64,000 nucleotides of DNA from CALOFP01 sp942492635 (lineage in GTDB: Bacteria; UBP6; UBA1177; CALOFP01): contig CALOFP010000004.1 in the NCBI GenBank assembly GCA_942492635.1, forward strand, positions 310,001-374,000, in the 5' to 3' direction. Below the pieces are notes generated by a model that saw only the letters and a list, made by a program, of their open reading frames with translations, was not told where the DNA came from and ran no database searches. The position numbers and the translations under genes are program-made. This document shows positions 49,453-58,495 of the stretch, piece after piece. Numbering within the stretch: position 1 is the stretch's first letter; each line of letters starts with the position of its first letter.

Positions 49453-50424
49453 CTAAGATGATGAGTGGTTTGATACCTTCTCAAGAATTATTACTGCTAT
49501 GAATCCGACAATGGCAAGGCCTATTGCAGTTGTAACCTGGCTGTTGAATGCTTCGGGAAGGATGTTCCTGTCGGAAAGAACGTGAAGTTTACCACGGATG
49601 GTAACGGTCTCGAGAACCTCTTTCCATGGCCAGATTTTTCTCATGGAACCTGCCATGAGTCCTGTAAGAAAGGCAAGCGTGAGATTGTGCCATCTTGCAA
49701 GGAGCCAGGAGAGGAATCTTGAGAATCCCATCAGGCCGACTGCACAACCTGAGCAGAAAACGGCGATTACGGAGAGATTCTGAACCGTAAACGGATTTTT
49801 CAGAGCTCCGGTGATGAAGGCGTACTTTCCCAGTATAAGAAGAAGGAATGCGCCTGAAAGGCCGGGCAGGATCATAGCGCAAATTGCAATCAGTCCGGAA
49901 AGAAAGATAAACCAGAGGTGTTCCGGTGTTGATACTGGAATCAATCCGACGACAGTGTAGGCTACGCCTGTTCCGAGCAGGAATGTGACAAGCGGCATTC
50001 CGAACCATCCCTTAACCGTTCTGCCTACAACGAGAATCGATGCGGCGATAAGGCCGAAAAAGAGACTCCATGTGGGGACGGGGTGGTTGAGAAGAAGGAA
50101 ATTCATCAGCCTTGCGAGACTGATTATGGCGATACCTATTCCAAGGAAAAGGGATAGTATGAATCGGAGGTGAACTCCGGCCAGAGCTTCCTTGAGCTGG
50201 AATTTAAAAAGACGCTTGAAAAAAGCAGCGTCGAATGAGTCGATTGCTTCGAGCAGCTGCTCGTAGATTCCGGTGATGAGGGCTATGGTTCCTCCGGAAA
50301 CACCGGGGATGATATCTGCCGATCCCATGCAGAGTCCTTTGAGAGAAAGAAGAAGCGAATCCTTTATTGAAGAAGGACCGGGACTCTTAAAAAAAGCTTC
50401 TTTCCAGGTTTTTTTGTTTTTCAT
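49453..50424 (-). CDS. DUF368 polyprenyl-phosphate transporter (PopT-like)
   Basis: A 323-residue multi-pass membrane protein of the DUF368 family. Two related re-entrant motifs mark the family: SADIIPGVSGGTIALITGIY near the N-terminus and CAMILPGLSGAFLLLILGKY in the second half, giving inverted symmetry. Members have been reported as undecaprenyl-phosphate translocases that return the carrier lipid to the cytoplasmic face for wall and O-antigen synthesis. The gene begins 2 bp after surE. The wecA-like enzyme in this window uses the same carrier. Confidence 0.88.
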   Translation of the reverse strand: MKNKKTWKEAFFKSPGPSSIKDSLLLSLKGLCMGSADIIPGVSGGTIALITGIYEQLLEAIDSFDAAFFKRLFKFQLKEALAGVHLRFILSLFLGIGIAIISLARLMNFLLLNHPVPTWSLFFGLIAASILVVGRTVKGWFGMPLVTFLLGTGVAYTVVGLIPVSTPEHLWFIFLSGLIAICAMILPGLSGAFLLLILGKYAFITGALKNPFTVQNLSVIAVFCSGCAVGLMGFSRFLSWLLARWHNLTLAFLTGLMAGSMRKIWPWKEVLETVTIRGKLHVLSDRNILPEAFNSQVTTAIGLAIVGFIAVIILEKVSNHSSS

Positions 50425-50426
50425 AG

Positions 50427-51206
50427 TTAGTTTTCCAAAAGATGATTTAATAATTTTTCATCGGTCAGGTTTATGGCTATGGGAGTTATCGAAATCCTGC
50501 CGGATTGGATGGCGTTGCAGTCTGAGTGAGGTATGTCCTCGAAGCCATGCTGATCTCCGCCGATCCAGTAGTATTCACCGCCTCTCGGGTCGGTGCGCTT
50601 TATCACCTGACCCCCGTAGACGCGTTTCCCGAGATGACACCATTCGATCTCCGGGGACTTTTCAAAAAGGGCAGTCTCCGGAATGTTCACGTTCAGAAGG
50701 TGAGGCTGTTGGTACAGTTTTTCCTTTCCAACCCCGTCCTCAATGAAGGGGATTATTCTGGAAAAGAGCATCTTTGCGGCCTGACGGAATGTTTCATCGG
50801 TAACCGAGCTGGAATCCCTGAAGTAAAGGGATACCGCAATGCTTGTAATTCCACGGTAATAGCCCTCGATAGCTGCGGCAAAAGTTCCGGAGTAGGTGAG
50901 GTCGTTGCCGAGATTGCCCCCTCTGTTGATTCCGGAGATTATCAGGTTCGGTTGTTCGTCCATCAGGGTGCTCAGGGCAAGGAAAACTGAGTCTGTCGGA
51001 GTTCCGTCGACGGCAAACCTGTTTTCCGCAAATTTCTTGATTCTGAGCGGGTGGTGAAGGGTTATCGAGTGGCCGACGCCGCTTTTCTCAGTAAGCGGAG
51101 CAGTAATAAAGAACCTTTCCGATCTGTTTGAAAGCTCCTCAGAAAGAGCTTGAAGACCGGAAGCGTAAATTCCGTCATCGTTTGTTAGAAGTATTTTTCT
51201 TTTCAT
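50427..51206 (-). CDS. surE: 5'/3'-nucleotidase SurE
   Basis: A 259-residue SurE, a metal-dependent nucleotidase and exopolyphosphatase linked to stationary-phase survival. The metal site is ILLTNDDGIYASGL at the start, with SGINRGGNLGNDLTYSGTFAAA further on; VDGTPTDSVFLAL is the substrate region. Length is typical. It follows the terminator of the translation operon and is closely linked to the DUF368 gene downstream. Confidence 0.95.
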   Translation of the reverse strand: MKRKILLTNDDGIYASGLQALSEELSNRSERFFITAPLTEKSGVGHSITLHHPLRIKKFAENRFAVDGTPTDSVFLALSTLMDEQPNLIISGINRGGNLGNDLTYSGTFAAAIEGYYRGITSIAVSLYFRDSSSVTDETFRQAAKMLFSRIIPFIEDGVGKEKLYQQPHLLNVNIPETALFEKSPEIEWCHLGKRVYGGQVIKRTDPRGGEYYWIGGDQHGFEDIPHSDCNAIQSGRISITPIAINLTDEKLLNHLLEN

Positions 51207-51219
51207 TTGAGTTGAGTAT

Positions 51220-51273
51220 AAAAAAAGAGACCGAAGTGAACTATCCTTTTCAAGATTTTTCCACCTCGGTCTC
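51220..51273 (-). terminator. Terminator of thrS-rplT-ihf operon
   Basis: Minus strand: GAGACCGAGGTG (51273-51262) pairs with CACTTCGGTCTC (51238-51227), a 12-bp stem with one mismatch and a long loop, followed by seven T (51226-51220). Confidence 0.8.
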
Positions 51274-51277
51274 GAGA

Positions 51278-51559
51278 TTACTTATTGAGTCGATCCTTAA
51301 GAACCTGACTATGGTGAAACGCGGCAACCTTACGCTCACTGATGAGCATTGAGTCGCCTGTTTGAGGGTTACGGCCCTTTCTCTCTTTCTTCTCCTTTAC
51401 GGAGAACTTTCCAAAGCCGGAAATCTGGATCTCTTCATCCTTGTGAAGACCGTCTTTGACCTGTTCGAAAAAGAGATCAACGAGCTCCGAAGATCGCTTC
51501 TTGTCAATTTTAAGATGTTCGTTGACAAGTTCTGCGAGTTCGACTTTGGTAAGGCTCAT
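51278..51559 (-). CDS. HU/IHF-family DNA-binding protein
   Basis: A 93-residue HU/IHF protein that bends DNA. It shows LTKVELAELVNEHL at the start, the core IQISGFGKFSVKEKKERKGRNPQTG and the end VAAFHHSQVLKDRLN. The arm reads GRNPQTG as in IHF-alpha, and location after rplT also suggests IHF-alpha, but pheST that normally sit between are missing. His-His replaces the usual Lys/Arg-Pro-Gly near the end. Whether it works as HU or IHF cannot be decided. Confidence 0.92.
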   Translation of the reverse strand: MSLTKVELAELVNEHLKIDKKRSSELVDLFFEQVKDGLHKDEEIQISGFGKFSVKEKKERKGRNPQTGDSMLISERKVAAFHHSQVLKDRLNK

Positions 51560-51571
51560 TGAGTCGACCCC

Positions 51572-51922
51572 CTAGTTTACACCCTTTACTTCTTCAACAA
51601 TCTTTGCGAATGCCTTGGAATCTTCAGCTGCAATGTGAGCAAGCATCTTACGGTCAAGCTTGATCTCGCTTTTGCTGAGCTTGCCCATGAATGCGCTGTA
51701 GGAAAGCCCCATCTCTCTAACTGCAGCGTTGATTCTGGTAATCCAGAGTTTTCTGAAGTCTCTCTTCTTAAGTTTTCTGTGAGCGTAAGCGTAAGCCCAT
51801 CCGCGCTCAACAGTCTCTTTAGCTACTCTGTAGGTTCTTGATCTTGAACCAAAGTTACCTCTGGCAGCCTTAAGTATCTTTTTTCTTCTTCTTCTTGCCT
51901 TGAATCCTCTTTTAACTCTCAT
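51572..51922 (-). CDS. rplT: 50S ribosomal protein L20
   Basis: A 116-residue L20. The basic N-terminal extension begins MRVKRGFKARRRRKKILKAA and is followed by GNFGSRSRTYRVAKE, YAHRKLKKRDFRKLWITRI and the C-terminal globular part GLSYSAFMGKL. Length is normal. It binds 23S rRNA early in 50S assembly. It lies 12 bp after rpmI and 12 bp before the HU/IHF gene. Confidence 0.98.
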   Translation of the reverse strand: MRVKRGFKARRRRKKILKAARGNFGSRSRTYRVAKETVERGWAYAYAHRKLKKRDFRKLWITRINAAVREMGLSYSAFMGKLSKSEIKLDRKMLAHIAAEDSKAFAKIVEEVKGVN

Positions 51923-51934
51923 TTCACCGCTCCT

Positions 51935-52135
51935 CTACACCAGATAAGGTAAAAGTTTCTTCATGTGATTCTTCTGATCAGCACCAACAATAGCGTCCTT
52001 TCTGAGATTTCTTTTTCTCTTTCTGCTTTTCTTGGTGAGGATGTGGCTCTTGAATGCGTGCCATCTCTTGATCTTTCCGCTTCCGGTTTTCTTCAACCTT
52101 TTTGCTGCCGCTCTATTTGTCTTCATCTTTGGCAT
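51935..52135 (-). CDS. rpmI: 50S ribosomal protein L35
   Basis: A 66-residue, very basic L35 with the family start MPKMKTNRAAAKRLKKTGSG, then KRWHAFKSHILTKKS and KRKRNLRKDAIV. It sits between infC and rplT, the standard order. Confidence 0.98.
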   Translation of the reverse strand: MPKMKTNRAAAKRLKKTGSGKIKRWHAFKSHILTKKSRKRKRNLRKDAIVGADQKNHMKKLLPYLV

Positions 52136-52148
52136 AACACAGTCTCCT

Positions 52149-52697
52149 TTAATTCTTTGGTGTTAACACCATTGTCATTCTTTTATTTTTAACTTGTTTA
52201 TCCAATTCAACGATTACAGCGTCCTCTCCGCCGACTTCCTCAATGATCTTGTTGAGGTTTTCGAACGCCTTATCGAGGAACATGATTTCCCTTCCGCGAA
52301 ACCAGACGATTATCTTAACCTTGTTTCCCTCAGCGAGAAACTTTTTCGCGTGACGAACCTTTGTCATAAGATCGTGGGTATCGGTGTTCGGCCTGATCTT
52401 GAGTTCCTTGATCTCAATGGTAGCCTGTTTCTTCTTAGACTCCTTGGCCTTCTTCTTCATCCGATACAGGTGTTTGCCGTAGTCCATGATTTTGCAAACC
52501 ACGGGTTTGGCGTTAGGAGCAACACACACTAGATCTAGATCATAATCTCTTGCCCTTGTAAGAGCTTCGGATTTGGATAGAACACCCAGCACTTCACCGT
52601 CCGGTGAAATAACCCGCATCTCACGAGCGGGAATGGCCTCGTTAACCATGCTGTCAGGCGAATTTGTTGGTCCTGAACCTCGGCTGACTTTCTTCAT
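52149..52697 (-). CDS. infC: Translation initiation factor IF-3
   Basis: A 182-residue IF-3, which prevents premature 30S-50S joining and checks the initiator tRNA. The N-domain has VNEAIPAREMRVISPDGEVLG, in shortened form PAREMRVISPDGE, and the C-domain has EIKELKIRPNTDTHDL and VKIIVWFRGREI. The assigned ATG overlaps the thrS stop (TAATG). It adds about 16 residues before the usual start; infC genes often start at a rare codon for feedback control, so a start nearer VNEAIP is possible. Confidence 0.96.
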   Translation of the reverse strand: MKKVSRGSGPTNSPDSMVNEAIPAREMRVISPDGEVLGVLSKSEALTRARDYDLDLVCVAPNAKPVVCKIMDYGKHLYRMKKKAKESKKKQATIEIKELKIRPNTDTHDLMTKVRHAKKFLAEGNKVKIIVWFRGREIMFLDKAFENLNKIIEEVGGEDAVIVELDKQVKNKRMTMVLTPKN

Positions 52698-54610
52698 TAA
52701 AAATACATGCCCTCCTTGTTTTCTTTATTCAATTGCCTGATGAACTCTTCCGTCGAAACGGTCATCTGTTCACCACCTCTGACGCGCACAGTAATACGCT
52801 CCAGGTCCGCTTCGTTGTCTCCCAAAACCACGATATAAGGTGTTTTCTGGACAACCCACTCCCTGACCTTGTAGCCGGTTTTTTCGTTCCGGAAGTCAGA
52901 TTGAACACGAATATTATTTAATTTCATTAATTTTTCAAGTTTTTTTGCGACCTCCTGATGTCGGTCGGCTACCGGGATGAGCGCAACCTGTACCGGAGAA
53001 AGCCACATCGGGAAGGCTCCCTTGAAGTGCTCGATCAGCACTCCGAAGAACCTCTCGAGGCTTCCGAGAAGTGCTCTGTGGAGCATTATCGGACGGTGTT
53101 CCTGCCCGTCGCTACCGACGTATGAAAGGTCAAAACGCTCGGGGAGTTGGAAGTCAACCTGGATGGTTGAAAGCTGCCAATCCCTTCCGATCGAGTCGGT
53201 GACATTTATGTCAATCTTAGGTCCGTAAAAAGCTCCGTCTCCTTCGTTGATTTCGAAGGGAAGTCCGGAATTTTCAAGTGTCCTGTTAAGAGCAGCCTCA
53301 GCTTTTTCCCAGGCTTCGATATCTCCGACATATTTTTCTGGGCGGGTGCTCAGAAATACCTTGAACTTTGTGAATTCGAAACTCTTGAGAATGTGAAGCG
53401 AGAAATCGAGAACGCCCTTGATCTCATCCTCAAGCTGGTCCATTCTGCAGAAGAGGTGGGCGTCGTCCTGAGTGAAGCCCCTGACTCTCTTGAGCCCGTT
53501 AAGGGTGCCTGACTTCTCATAACGGTAAACAGTACCGAGCTCCGCCCAGCGGAAAGGAAAGTCACGGTAGCTGTACTTCTGTGATTTGTAGAGCATTATG
53601 TGGAAAGGACAGTTCATCGGTTTTGCATAGTACTCTTCGCCGTCAATGTCCATCGGGCTGTACATCCCATCCTTGTAGAAACCGAGGTGTCCGCTTGTTT
53701 CCCAGAGTTTTCCACGACCAATGTGAGGAGTGTAGACGATATCGTATCCGTGACGATAGTGCTCCCTTTTCCAGAAGTTCTCGATCACGGTTCTGATTCT
53801 TCCGCCTTCGGGAGTCCAGAGTGCGAGACCAGGCCCGACCTCCTCGTTCATGTCGAAAAGGTGAAGTTCCTTTCCGATTTTGCGGTGATCCCGCTCTTTT
53901 GCCTCTTCAAGCATCTCGAGATGCGCCTTGAGATCGTCCTTGGAACCGAAAGCGACACCGTAGATACGCTGAAGCATCTTGTTGTTTTCGTTTCCTCTCC
54001 AGTATGCCCCGGCAACCGAGAGAAGCTTAAAGTGCTTCGCATAACCCGTGTTAGGGATGTGCGGTCCACGGCAGAGGTCTGTGAATTCACCGTGGCGGTA
54101 GAGGGAAACCGTCCCGTCCTGAAGCTGTTCGATGATTTCAACCTTGTAGCTCTCACCCTTGGCTGAAAACTGAGAAGACGCATCCGCCTTCGATATCATT
54201 TCACGTTTGAAAGGAGTCTTGTTTTTAACAATCTCCTTCATCTTCTTTTCTATTTTCTGCAGATCATCAGTTGAGAAACTGTGCTCCGAATCGAAATCGT
54301 AGTAGAATCCATTTTCTATCGAAGGACCGATCGCCACTTTTGTTCCGGGCCACAACTGGGTGACCGCATCAGCCATGATGTGAGCTGTGGAGTGACGTAT
54401 TATTTCAAGTCCTTCTTCGGATTTTGAGGTGATAACATTGAGATCTCCCCCTTCCGCCTCGGCGGAAACGTCGAAGAGCTTTCCGTTGAGAGATACTGCG
54501 ACTGCGTTTCTTGCCAGTCCGGCACCTATCTCTCTTTCAATGAATTCCAAAAAGGTTTCCCCGGATTTTACCTCTTTTTCAGAGCCGTCCGGTAGTCTTA
54601 AAATAACCAT
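52697..54610 (-). CDS. thrS: Threonyl-tRNA synthetase
   Basis: A 637-residue class II synthetase with the full bacterial domain order: TGS domain, editing domain with STAHIMADAV (HxxxH), catalytic core and anticodon domain. The zinc Cys is in MNCPFHIMLYKS; class II motif 2 is RYEKSGTLNGLKRVRGFTQDD, listed by its core GLKRVRGFTQDD. The ending has WVVQKTPYIVVLGDNE. It is the first protein gene after tRNA-Val. I see no T-box or thrS-type operator in the 28 bp between them. Confidence 0.98.
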   Translation of the reverse strand: MVILRLPDGSEKEVKSGETFLEFIEREIGAGLARNAVAVSLNGKLFDVSAEAEGGDLNVITSKSEEGLEIIRHSTAHIMADAVTQLWPGTKVAIGPSIENGFYYDFDSEHSFSTDDLQKIEKKMKEIVKNKTPFKREMISKADASSQFSAKGESYKVEIIEQLQDGTVSLYRHGEFTDLCRGPHIPNTGYAKHFKLLSVAGAYWRGNENNKMLQRIYGVAFGSKDDLKAHLEMLEEAKERDHRKIGKELHLFDMNEEVGPGLALWTPEGGRIRTVIENFWKREHYRHGYDIVYTPHIGRGKLWETSGHLGFYKDGMYSPMDIDGEEYYAKPMNCPFHIMLYKSQKYSYRDFPFRWAELGTVYRYEKSGTLNGLKRVRGFTQDDAHLFCRMDQLEDEIKGVLDFSLHILKSFEFTKFKVFLSTRPEKYVGDIEAWEKAEAALNRTLENSGLPFEINEGDGAFYGPKIDINVTDSIGRDWQLSTIQVDFQLPERFDLSYVGSDGQEHRPIMLHRALLGSLERFFGVLIEHFKGAFPMWLSPVQVALIPVADRHQEVAKKLEKLMKLNNIRVQSDFRNEKTGYKVREWVVQKTPYIVVLGDNEADLERITVRVRGGEQMTVSTEEFIRQLNKENKEGMYF

Positions 54611-54638
54611 TTAACCCTCGATATCCTATGCAATAAAG

Positions 54639-54713
54639 TGGTGGGCCCGAGTGGGATCGAACCACTGACCACTGCCACGTCAAGGCAGTGCTCTCCCGCT
54701 GAGCTACGAGCCC
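54639..54713 (-). tRNA. tRNA-Val (GAC)
   Basis: A 75-nt tRNA on the minus strand with acceptor GGGCTCG/CGGGCCC, one T-G wobble, discriminator A and encoded CCA. The anticodon stem-loop CTGCC-TTGACGT-GGCAG reads GAC. It lies 28 bp upstream of thrS and appears to lead that operon. Confidence 0.97.
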
Positions 54714-54733
54714 GTTTAAAAAAAGCAGTGGAA

Positions 54734-54762
54734 TTTATAGCAGTTATATACATTAATGTCAA
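54734..54762 (-). promoter_or_regulatory. Near-consensus promoter of tRNA-Val/thrS operon
   Basis: Minus strand TTGACA (54762-54757), a 17 bp spacer and TATAAA (54739-54734), about 20 bp before the tRNA. It is among the best promoter matches in the window. Confidence 0.75.
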
Positions 54763-54940
54763 ACTTTTATTTCCCGGGCGCTGTAACGCTTTGAAAGACT
54801 TATAGAAATGAAAGTCGGGTTTTTCAGAACGGATTAAATTTGTTCTACTTTTCGTTTATGCAAAAATCCTTGTTTTTTTGTTCAAATAATGGTAAAAGAT
54901 TGTAAAATTCGTCTATTACATACTTTTCAGGGGTTCAATT

Positions 54941-56197
54941 ATGGGAAAAACTTTTGCCGAAAAACTGTTCTCTTTTAAAGCCGGGCGGGAACTTGTTGCC
55001 GGAGAGATCGCTGTGATGAGGCCGGACTATCTTCTCACCCATGACAACAGTGCTGCAATTCTGGGTACCTTCAGGAAAATGGGAGGAGTGAATCTCCACG
55101 ATCCCGATCAGTCGGTGATAATTCTCGATCACATTGTTCCTGCGGCAAGTGAAAAGGCAGCCGTCAACCACCAGACAATTCGACGATTCGTACAAGAACA
55201 GAATCATCCGAATTTTTTCGACGGAGGAAGAGGTGTGTGCCATCAGGTGATGATAGAAGAAGGTTTCGCCGCACCAGGCAGACTGATTGTAGGAAGTGAC
55301 TCTCACACGACAACCTATGGAGCTCTCGGAGCATTTTCCACAGGAATCGGACGAAGTGAGGCTGCCGGAATATGGGCTACGGGTGAAATCTGGCTTAAGA
55401 CCCCGCATTCCATGAAGATTTCATTGAAAGGGGTTGCGCGTAAAGGCGTAACTTCAAAAGATGTCGTAATTTTTATCGCAGGCAAGATCGGAGCCGACGG
55501 AGCTCTCTACAAATCAATCGAATTCGAAGGCGATTACGTGAAATCTCTTTCGCTTTCAGAGAGGCTGGTTTTCAGTAACATGGCCATAGAGCTCGGTGCC
55601 AAAAACGGTTACATAGCTCCCGACGAAAAAGTGTTCTCCTTTCTGGCGCAACGGGGAATTCCTGAAGACAGTTACGAAACGATTTATCCTGACAGCGACG
55701 CGGAGTATGAAGAGGTAATTGAGATAGATGTTTCACAGATTCTTCCTATGGTTTCTCTTCCTCACACTGTCGACAATGTGAAACCGGTACAGGAAGTCGA
55801 AGAGACAAAAGTTGATCAGGTACTCATCGGTACCTGTACCAACGGAAGAATTGAAGATTTCAGACAGGCAGCGGAAGTTTTAAAAGGCAAAAAAGTTCAT
55901 CCCGATACAAGACTTCTCATACTTCCGGCAAGCAGGGATGTCTATCTGCAGGCGATGGAGGAAGGTCTTTTGAGGTTGTTTGCAGAATCCGGGGCCATTG
56001 TTCTAAATCCCGGCTGTGGTCCATGCCTTGGGGCCCATCAGGGTGTTATGGCTCCCGATGAGGTGACGGTTTCGACAGCAAACAGGAACTTCAAGGGAAG
56101 AATGGGATGCAACAAAGCTTCCATTTATCTGGCTTCGCCTTACGTTGCTGCCGCAACGGCCGTCGCCGGAAAGTTGACAACAGCTGAAAAGATCTGA
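54941..56197 (+). CDS. leuC: 3-isopropylmalate dehydratase large subunit (LeuC/homoaconitase type)
   Basis: A 418-residue aconitase-family subunit, of the shorter LeuC type shared with archaea. The [4Fe-4S] ligands are in GTCTNG and NPGCGPCLG. Other marks are HDNSAAILGTFRKMG, VGSDSHTTTYGALGAFSTGIG and TANRNFKGRMG; after the last, most members have Ser, but here it is GRMGCNKASIYLASP. It isomerises 2-isopropylmalate in leucine synthesis, though the same fold also serves homoaconitate or methylmalate chemistry. leuD follows 12 bp later. Confidence 0.93.
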   Translation: MGKTFAEKLFSFKAGRELVAGEIAVMRPDYLLTHDNSAAILGTFRKMGGVNLHDPDQSVIILDHIVPAASEKAAVNHQTIRRFVQEQNHPNFFDGGRGVCHQVMIEEGFAAPGRLIVGSDSHTTTYGALGAFSTGIGRSEAAGIWATGEIWLKTPHSMKISLKGVARKGVTSKDVVIFIAGKIGADGALYKSIEFEGDYVKSLSLSERLVFSNMAIELGAKNGYIAPDEKVFSFLAQRGIPEDSYETIYPDSDAEYEEVIEIDVSQILPMVSLPHTVDNVKPVQEVEETKVDQVLIGTCTNGRIEDFRQAAEVLKGKKVHPDTRLLILPASRDVYLQAMEEGLLRLFAESGAIVLNPGCGPCLGAHQGVMAPDEVTVSTANRNFKGRMGCNKASIYLASPYVAAATAVAGKLTTAEKI

Positions 56198-56209
56198 GGG
56201 AGGAAGAGA

Positions 56210-56710
56210 ATGGCAAAAATTAAGGGAAAGGTGTTTGTTTACGGAGACGATATAAATACGGATGTAATTTTTCCGGGTAAGTACACTTACACAGTCACTG
56301 AGCCTGATGAAATAGCTTCCCATGCTCTTGAGGACGAAGATCCCGATTTTGTGAAAGAGGTTAAGCAAGGCGATATTATCGTCGCAGGAAAAAATTTTGG
56401 ATGCGGTTCAAGCCGGGAGCAGGCGGCCTTCTGCTTTAAATATTTGGGAATGGGCGCGGTAATCGCCGAAAGCTACAGCAGAATCTACTACAGGAACTGC
56501 ATAAACGCCGGATTGCCTGCTCTCGAAATCCGTGGATTGACCGAGAATCTGAAACGTGGAGATGAGATAGAAATCGACACGGAACTTGGCAAAGTAAAAC
56601 TTTCCGACGGAAGAACTTTTTCCTTTCCGCCTCTTCCTCCCGAGGTGAATGGAATCATGGAAGCCGGAGGCTTGGAAAACTTTATCAGGGCAAAACTAAA
56701 AGCTCAGTAG
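56210..56710 (+). CDS. leuD: 3-isopropylmalate dehydratase small subunit
   Basis: A 166-residue LeuD, the swivelling subunit. It shows VYGDDINTDVIFPGKYTYTV, the substrate loop GKNFGCGSSREQAAF and AVIAESYSRIYYRNCINAGLP. It pairs with the upstream leuC gene. Its last 7 bp overlap the end of the convergent gene. Other leu genes are not in the window. Confidence 0.94.
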   Translation: MAKIKGKVFVYGDDINTDVIFPGKYTYTVTEPDEIASHALEDEDPDFVKEVKQGDIIVAGKNFGCGSSREQAAFCFKYLGMGAVIAESYSRIYYRNCINAGLPALEIRGLTENLKRGDEIEIDTELGKVKLSDGRTFSFPPLPPEVNGIMEAGGLENFIRAKLKAQ

Positions 56711-57540
56711 ATCCTCAACCGAAGAACGAATTTAATATTCAGGGGTTCCTGCCTTTTTGATGAAACCATATAGGGGTGTGCGAAGGATGTTCCGTCCCTT
56801 CTTTCATCAGTGAAAAAAGCGAAGCATTCCGTAAATATGATTTCGTAGTGAATTCTGTATGTTCCACGTGTTTCGAATTTGGTGGTGTCCATCAAGAATA
56901 TCTCTTCGATCGGCCCCTGAAAGAGTGTTGTATCGGCACTGTCCGGAGGAAATAGTTCTACTCTGTAAGTGCCGGAACAGCCTAATCCACCCTTTCCCGA
57001 GACATAATCAAGAGACGATTCGTAATTTTTCCCGAAACGGAGAGCTGCGCCGGTCTCCCAAGATGCGATTTTGGCGACTATGAGCATCTGTTCCTCATTG
57101 AAGTGAGCCGCATCGTAGGGAGTAATTTCCCTGAATCTGGCAATGGATGGAGATATCTTCTCCGTTTCATAATCGGAAAGAAAGACAATCGGAATACTCT
57201 GCAGGATGTTTCGGTCGCTTCTTGAGAAATTTCGGGTATTGCAGCGCGGGCCGGTTAATTCATCGTTACAGTGAACGATGAATGAAATTGAAAAGTCGGC
57301 TGTAAACCCTATTAGGTCAATGGGCGAAAGTTCGGCTCCGGCAGATATTTTACCCACATCCTCCTCGTAAAGTGCCATTGAAAGAGTTCCCGATGCCGGA
57401 AAGTTCGATATGCCCAGCTGTAGGTAATCCGCAACGTAGAGTTCGATTTTCCTGGATGCCTGTGCGTATGAAAACTGGTCTTCCTGTCCCGGGAGAATGG
57501 GAGACAGGATAAGAAAAACCAGGAGGATTAAAAATTTCAT
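56704..57540 (-). CDS. Secreted protein of unknown function
   Basis: A 278-residue exported protein. The ATG at 57540 was chosen over one 12 bases upstream because a GGAGGTCGG site precedes it; it begins a signal peptide (MKFLILLVFLILSPILPG). The mature part is beta-rich with strands such as GTLSMALYEED, FTADFSISFIVHC and GTYRIHYEIIF, and has four Cys that could form two disulfides. The end LNIKFVLRLRIY, alternating and finishing with an aromatic, resembles an outer-membrane or surface beta domain but is not diagnostic. I recognise no family. Its end overlaps leuD. Confidence 0.7.
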   Translation of the reverse strand: MKFLILLVFLILSPILPGQEDQFSYAQASRKIELYVADYLQLGISNFPASGTLSMALYEEDVGKISAGAELSPIDLIGFTADFSISFIVHCNDELTGPRCNTRNFSRSDRNILQSIPIVFLSDYETEKISPSIARFREITPYDAAHFNEEQMLIVAKIASWETGAALRFGKNYESSLDYVSGKGGLGCSGTYRVELFPPDSADTTLFQGPIEEIFLMDTTKFETRGTYRIHYEIIFTECFAFFTDERRDGTSFAHPYMVSSKRQEPLNIKFVLRLRIY

Positions 57541-57569
57541 TCCGACCTCCATTCTTAGTCTATAACTAT

Positions 57570-57598
57570 ATTTTACTGCCGAAAAGAAAACGGATCAA
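57570..57598 (-). promoter_or_regulatory. Predicted promoter of secreted-protein gene
   Basis: Minus strand TTGATC (57598-57593), a 17 bp spacer and TAAAAT (57575-57570), about 30 nt before the ATG. Confidence 0.5.
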
Positions 57599-57784
57599 AT
57601 CGAATATGGATTTTGGCAGATTCGTAATAACGGAAAAGTAGGCTTGAAAATAGGTTCACAAGCGTTCTAATTCATATGGAAGACAAAAAGAGCCGGTGTG
57701 CCTTGAACTTCAAAAGGTGAGGAAAAATTTTTCGGATTGAAGATTAAGCGAACAATCTACTCTTCGGATTTAATTACCGTCGAA

Positions 57785-58495
57785 TCAGTAGAGTTTTGCA
57801 AGAATCCACGGGACTGCAGTTTCGACCCTTAGAATTCTCGGGCCGAGGGATAGAGTCTGAAATCCCACCTTTTGCAGAAGAGCGATCTCGTAGGGTATGA
57901 AACCACCTTCAGGACCGACGGCGAGAACAGTGGGGCTGTTAAGCTTTATATGATCCAGTGATTTTCCCGTGGGATGGGCAACGACGGCCTGCTTTCCTTC
58001 AATAATAGCTGGAAGTTCGTCCTCTACAAAGGGTTTGAAAAGTTTGCGAACATGAAACCGGGGTAGAATCGTGTCCCTGGCCTGTTCAAGACCCAGCATC
58101 ATCTCTTCCATCATCTTTTCCTCGGAGAGGTAGGGTGTTGCGAAGTAACTTTTCTCCACTCTCCAGGTTTTAATTATGTAGAACTCCTTTACTCCGAGAG
58201 TGGTCGCGTGCTGGATGACTCGTCTGAGTACTTTCGGTCTGGGAAGCGCAAGCACCAAGGTAAGCGGAAGGGGAGGCGGAGGAAGGTCCGAAATTGAAAC
58301 ATCGATGGTTAATTCGTGTTCTGAAAGTGACGTTACGACTCCCGAACCGATCTTGCCATTGAGCATTCCGACTTTGAGTGCATCTCCTTCCTTTACCTTG
58401 ATGTTGTCTGTTATGTGTTTGAATCTGCGATCTCTGAGCAGGGCTGTTGTTGATCCCTCCAAGAAATCGTTTTTTTTGAGTATTATCAGGTTCAT
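57785..58495 (-). CDS. rsmE: 16S rRNA (uracil1498-N3)-methyltransferase
   Basis: A 236-residue SPOUT-class RsmE. The start at 58495 follows AAGGAGGAG and gives the usual beginning MNLIILKKND; an upstream in-frame ATG would add 18 residues. The N-terminal PUA-like part includes RRFKHITDNIKVKEGDALKVG, and the SPOUT knot has LALPRPKVLRRVIQHATTLGV, AVGPEGGF and SLGPRILRVETA, the SAM-binding trefoil. It methylates U1498 at the decoding site. It is a single-gene unit. Confidence 0.95.
   Translation of the reverse strand: MNLIILKKNDFLEGSTTALLRDRRFKHITDNIKVKEGDALKVGMLNGKIGSGVVTSLSEHELTIDVSISDLPPPPLPLTLVLALPRPKVLRRVIQHATTLGVKEFYIIKTWRVEKSYFATPYLSEEKMMEEMMLGLEQARDTILPRFHVRKLFKPFVEDELPAIIEGKQAVVAHPTGKSLDHIKLNSPTVLAVGPEGGFIPYEIALLQKVGFQTLSLGPRILRVETAVPWILAKLY

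Noticed and set aside
54611..54640. T-box or thrS operator leader
   Set aside because: Only 28 bp separate tRNA-Val from thrS; no room or sequence for such a structure.
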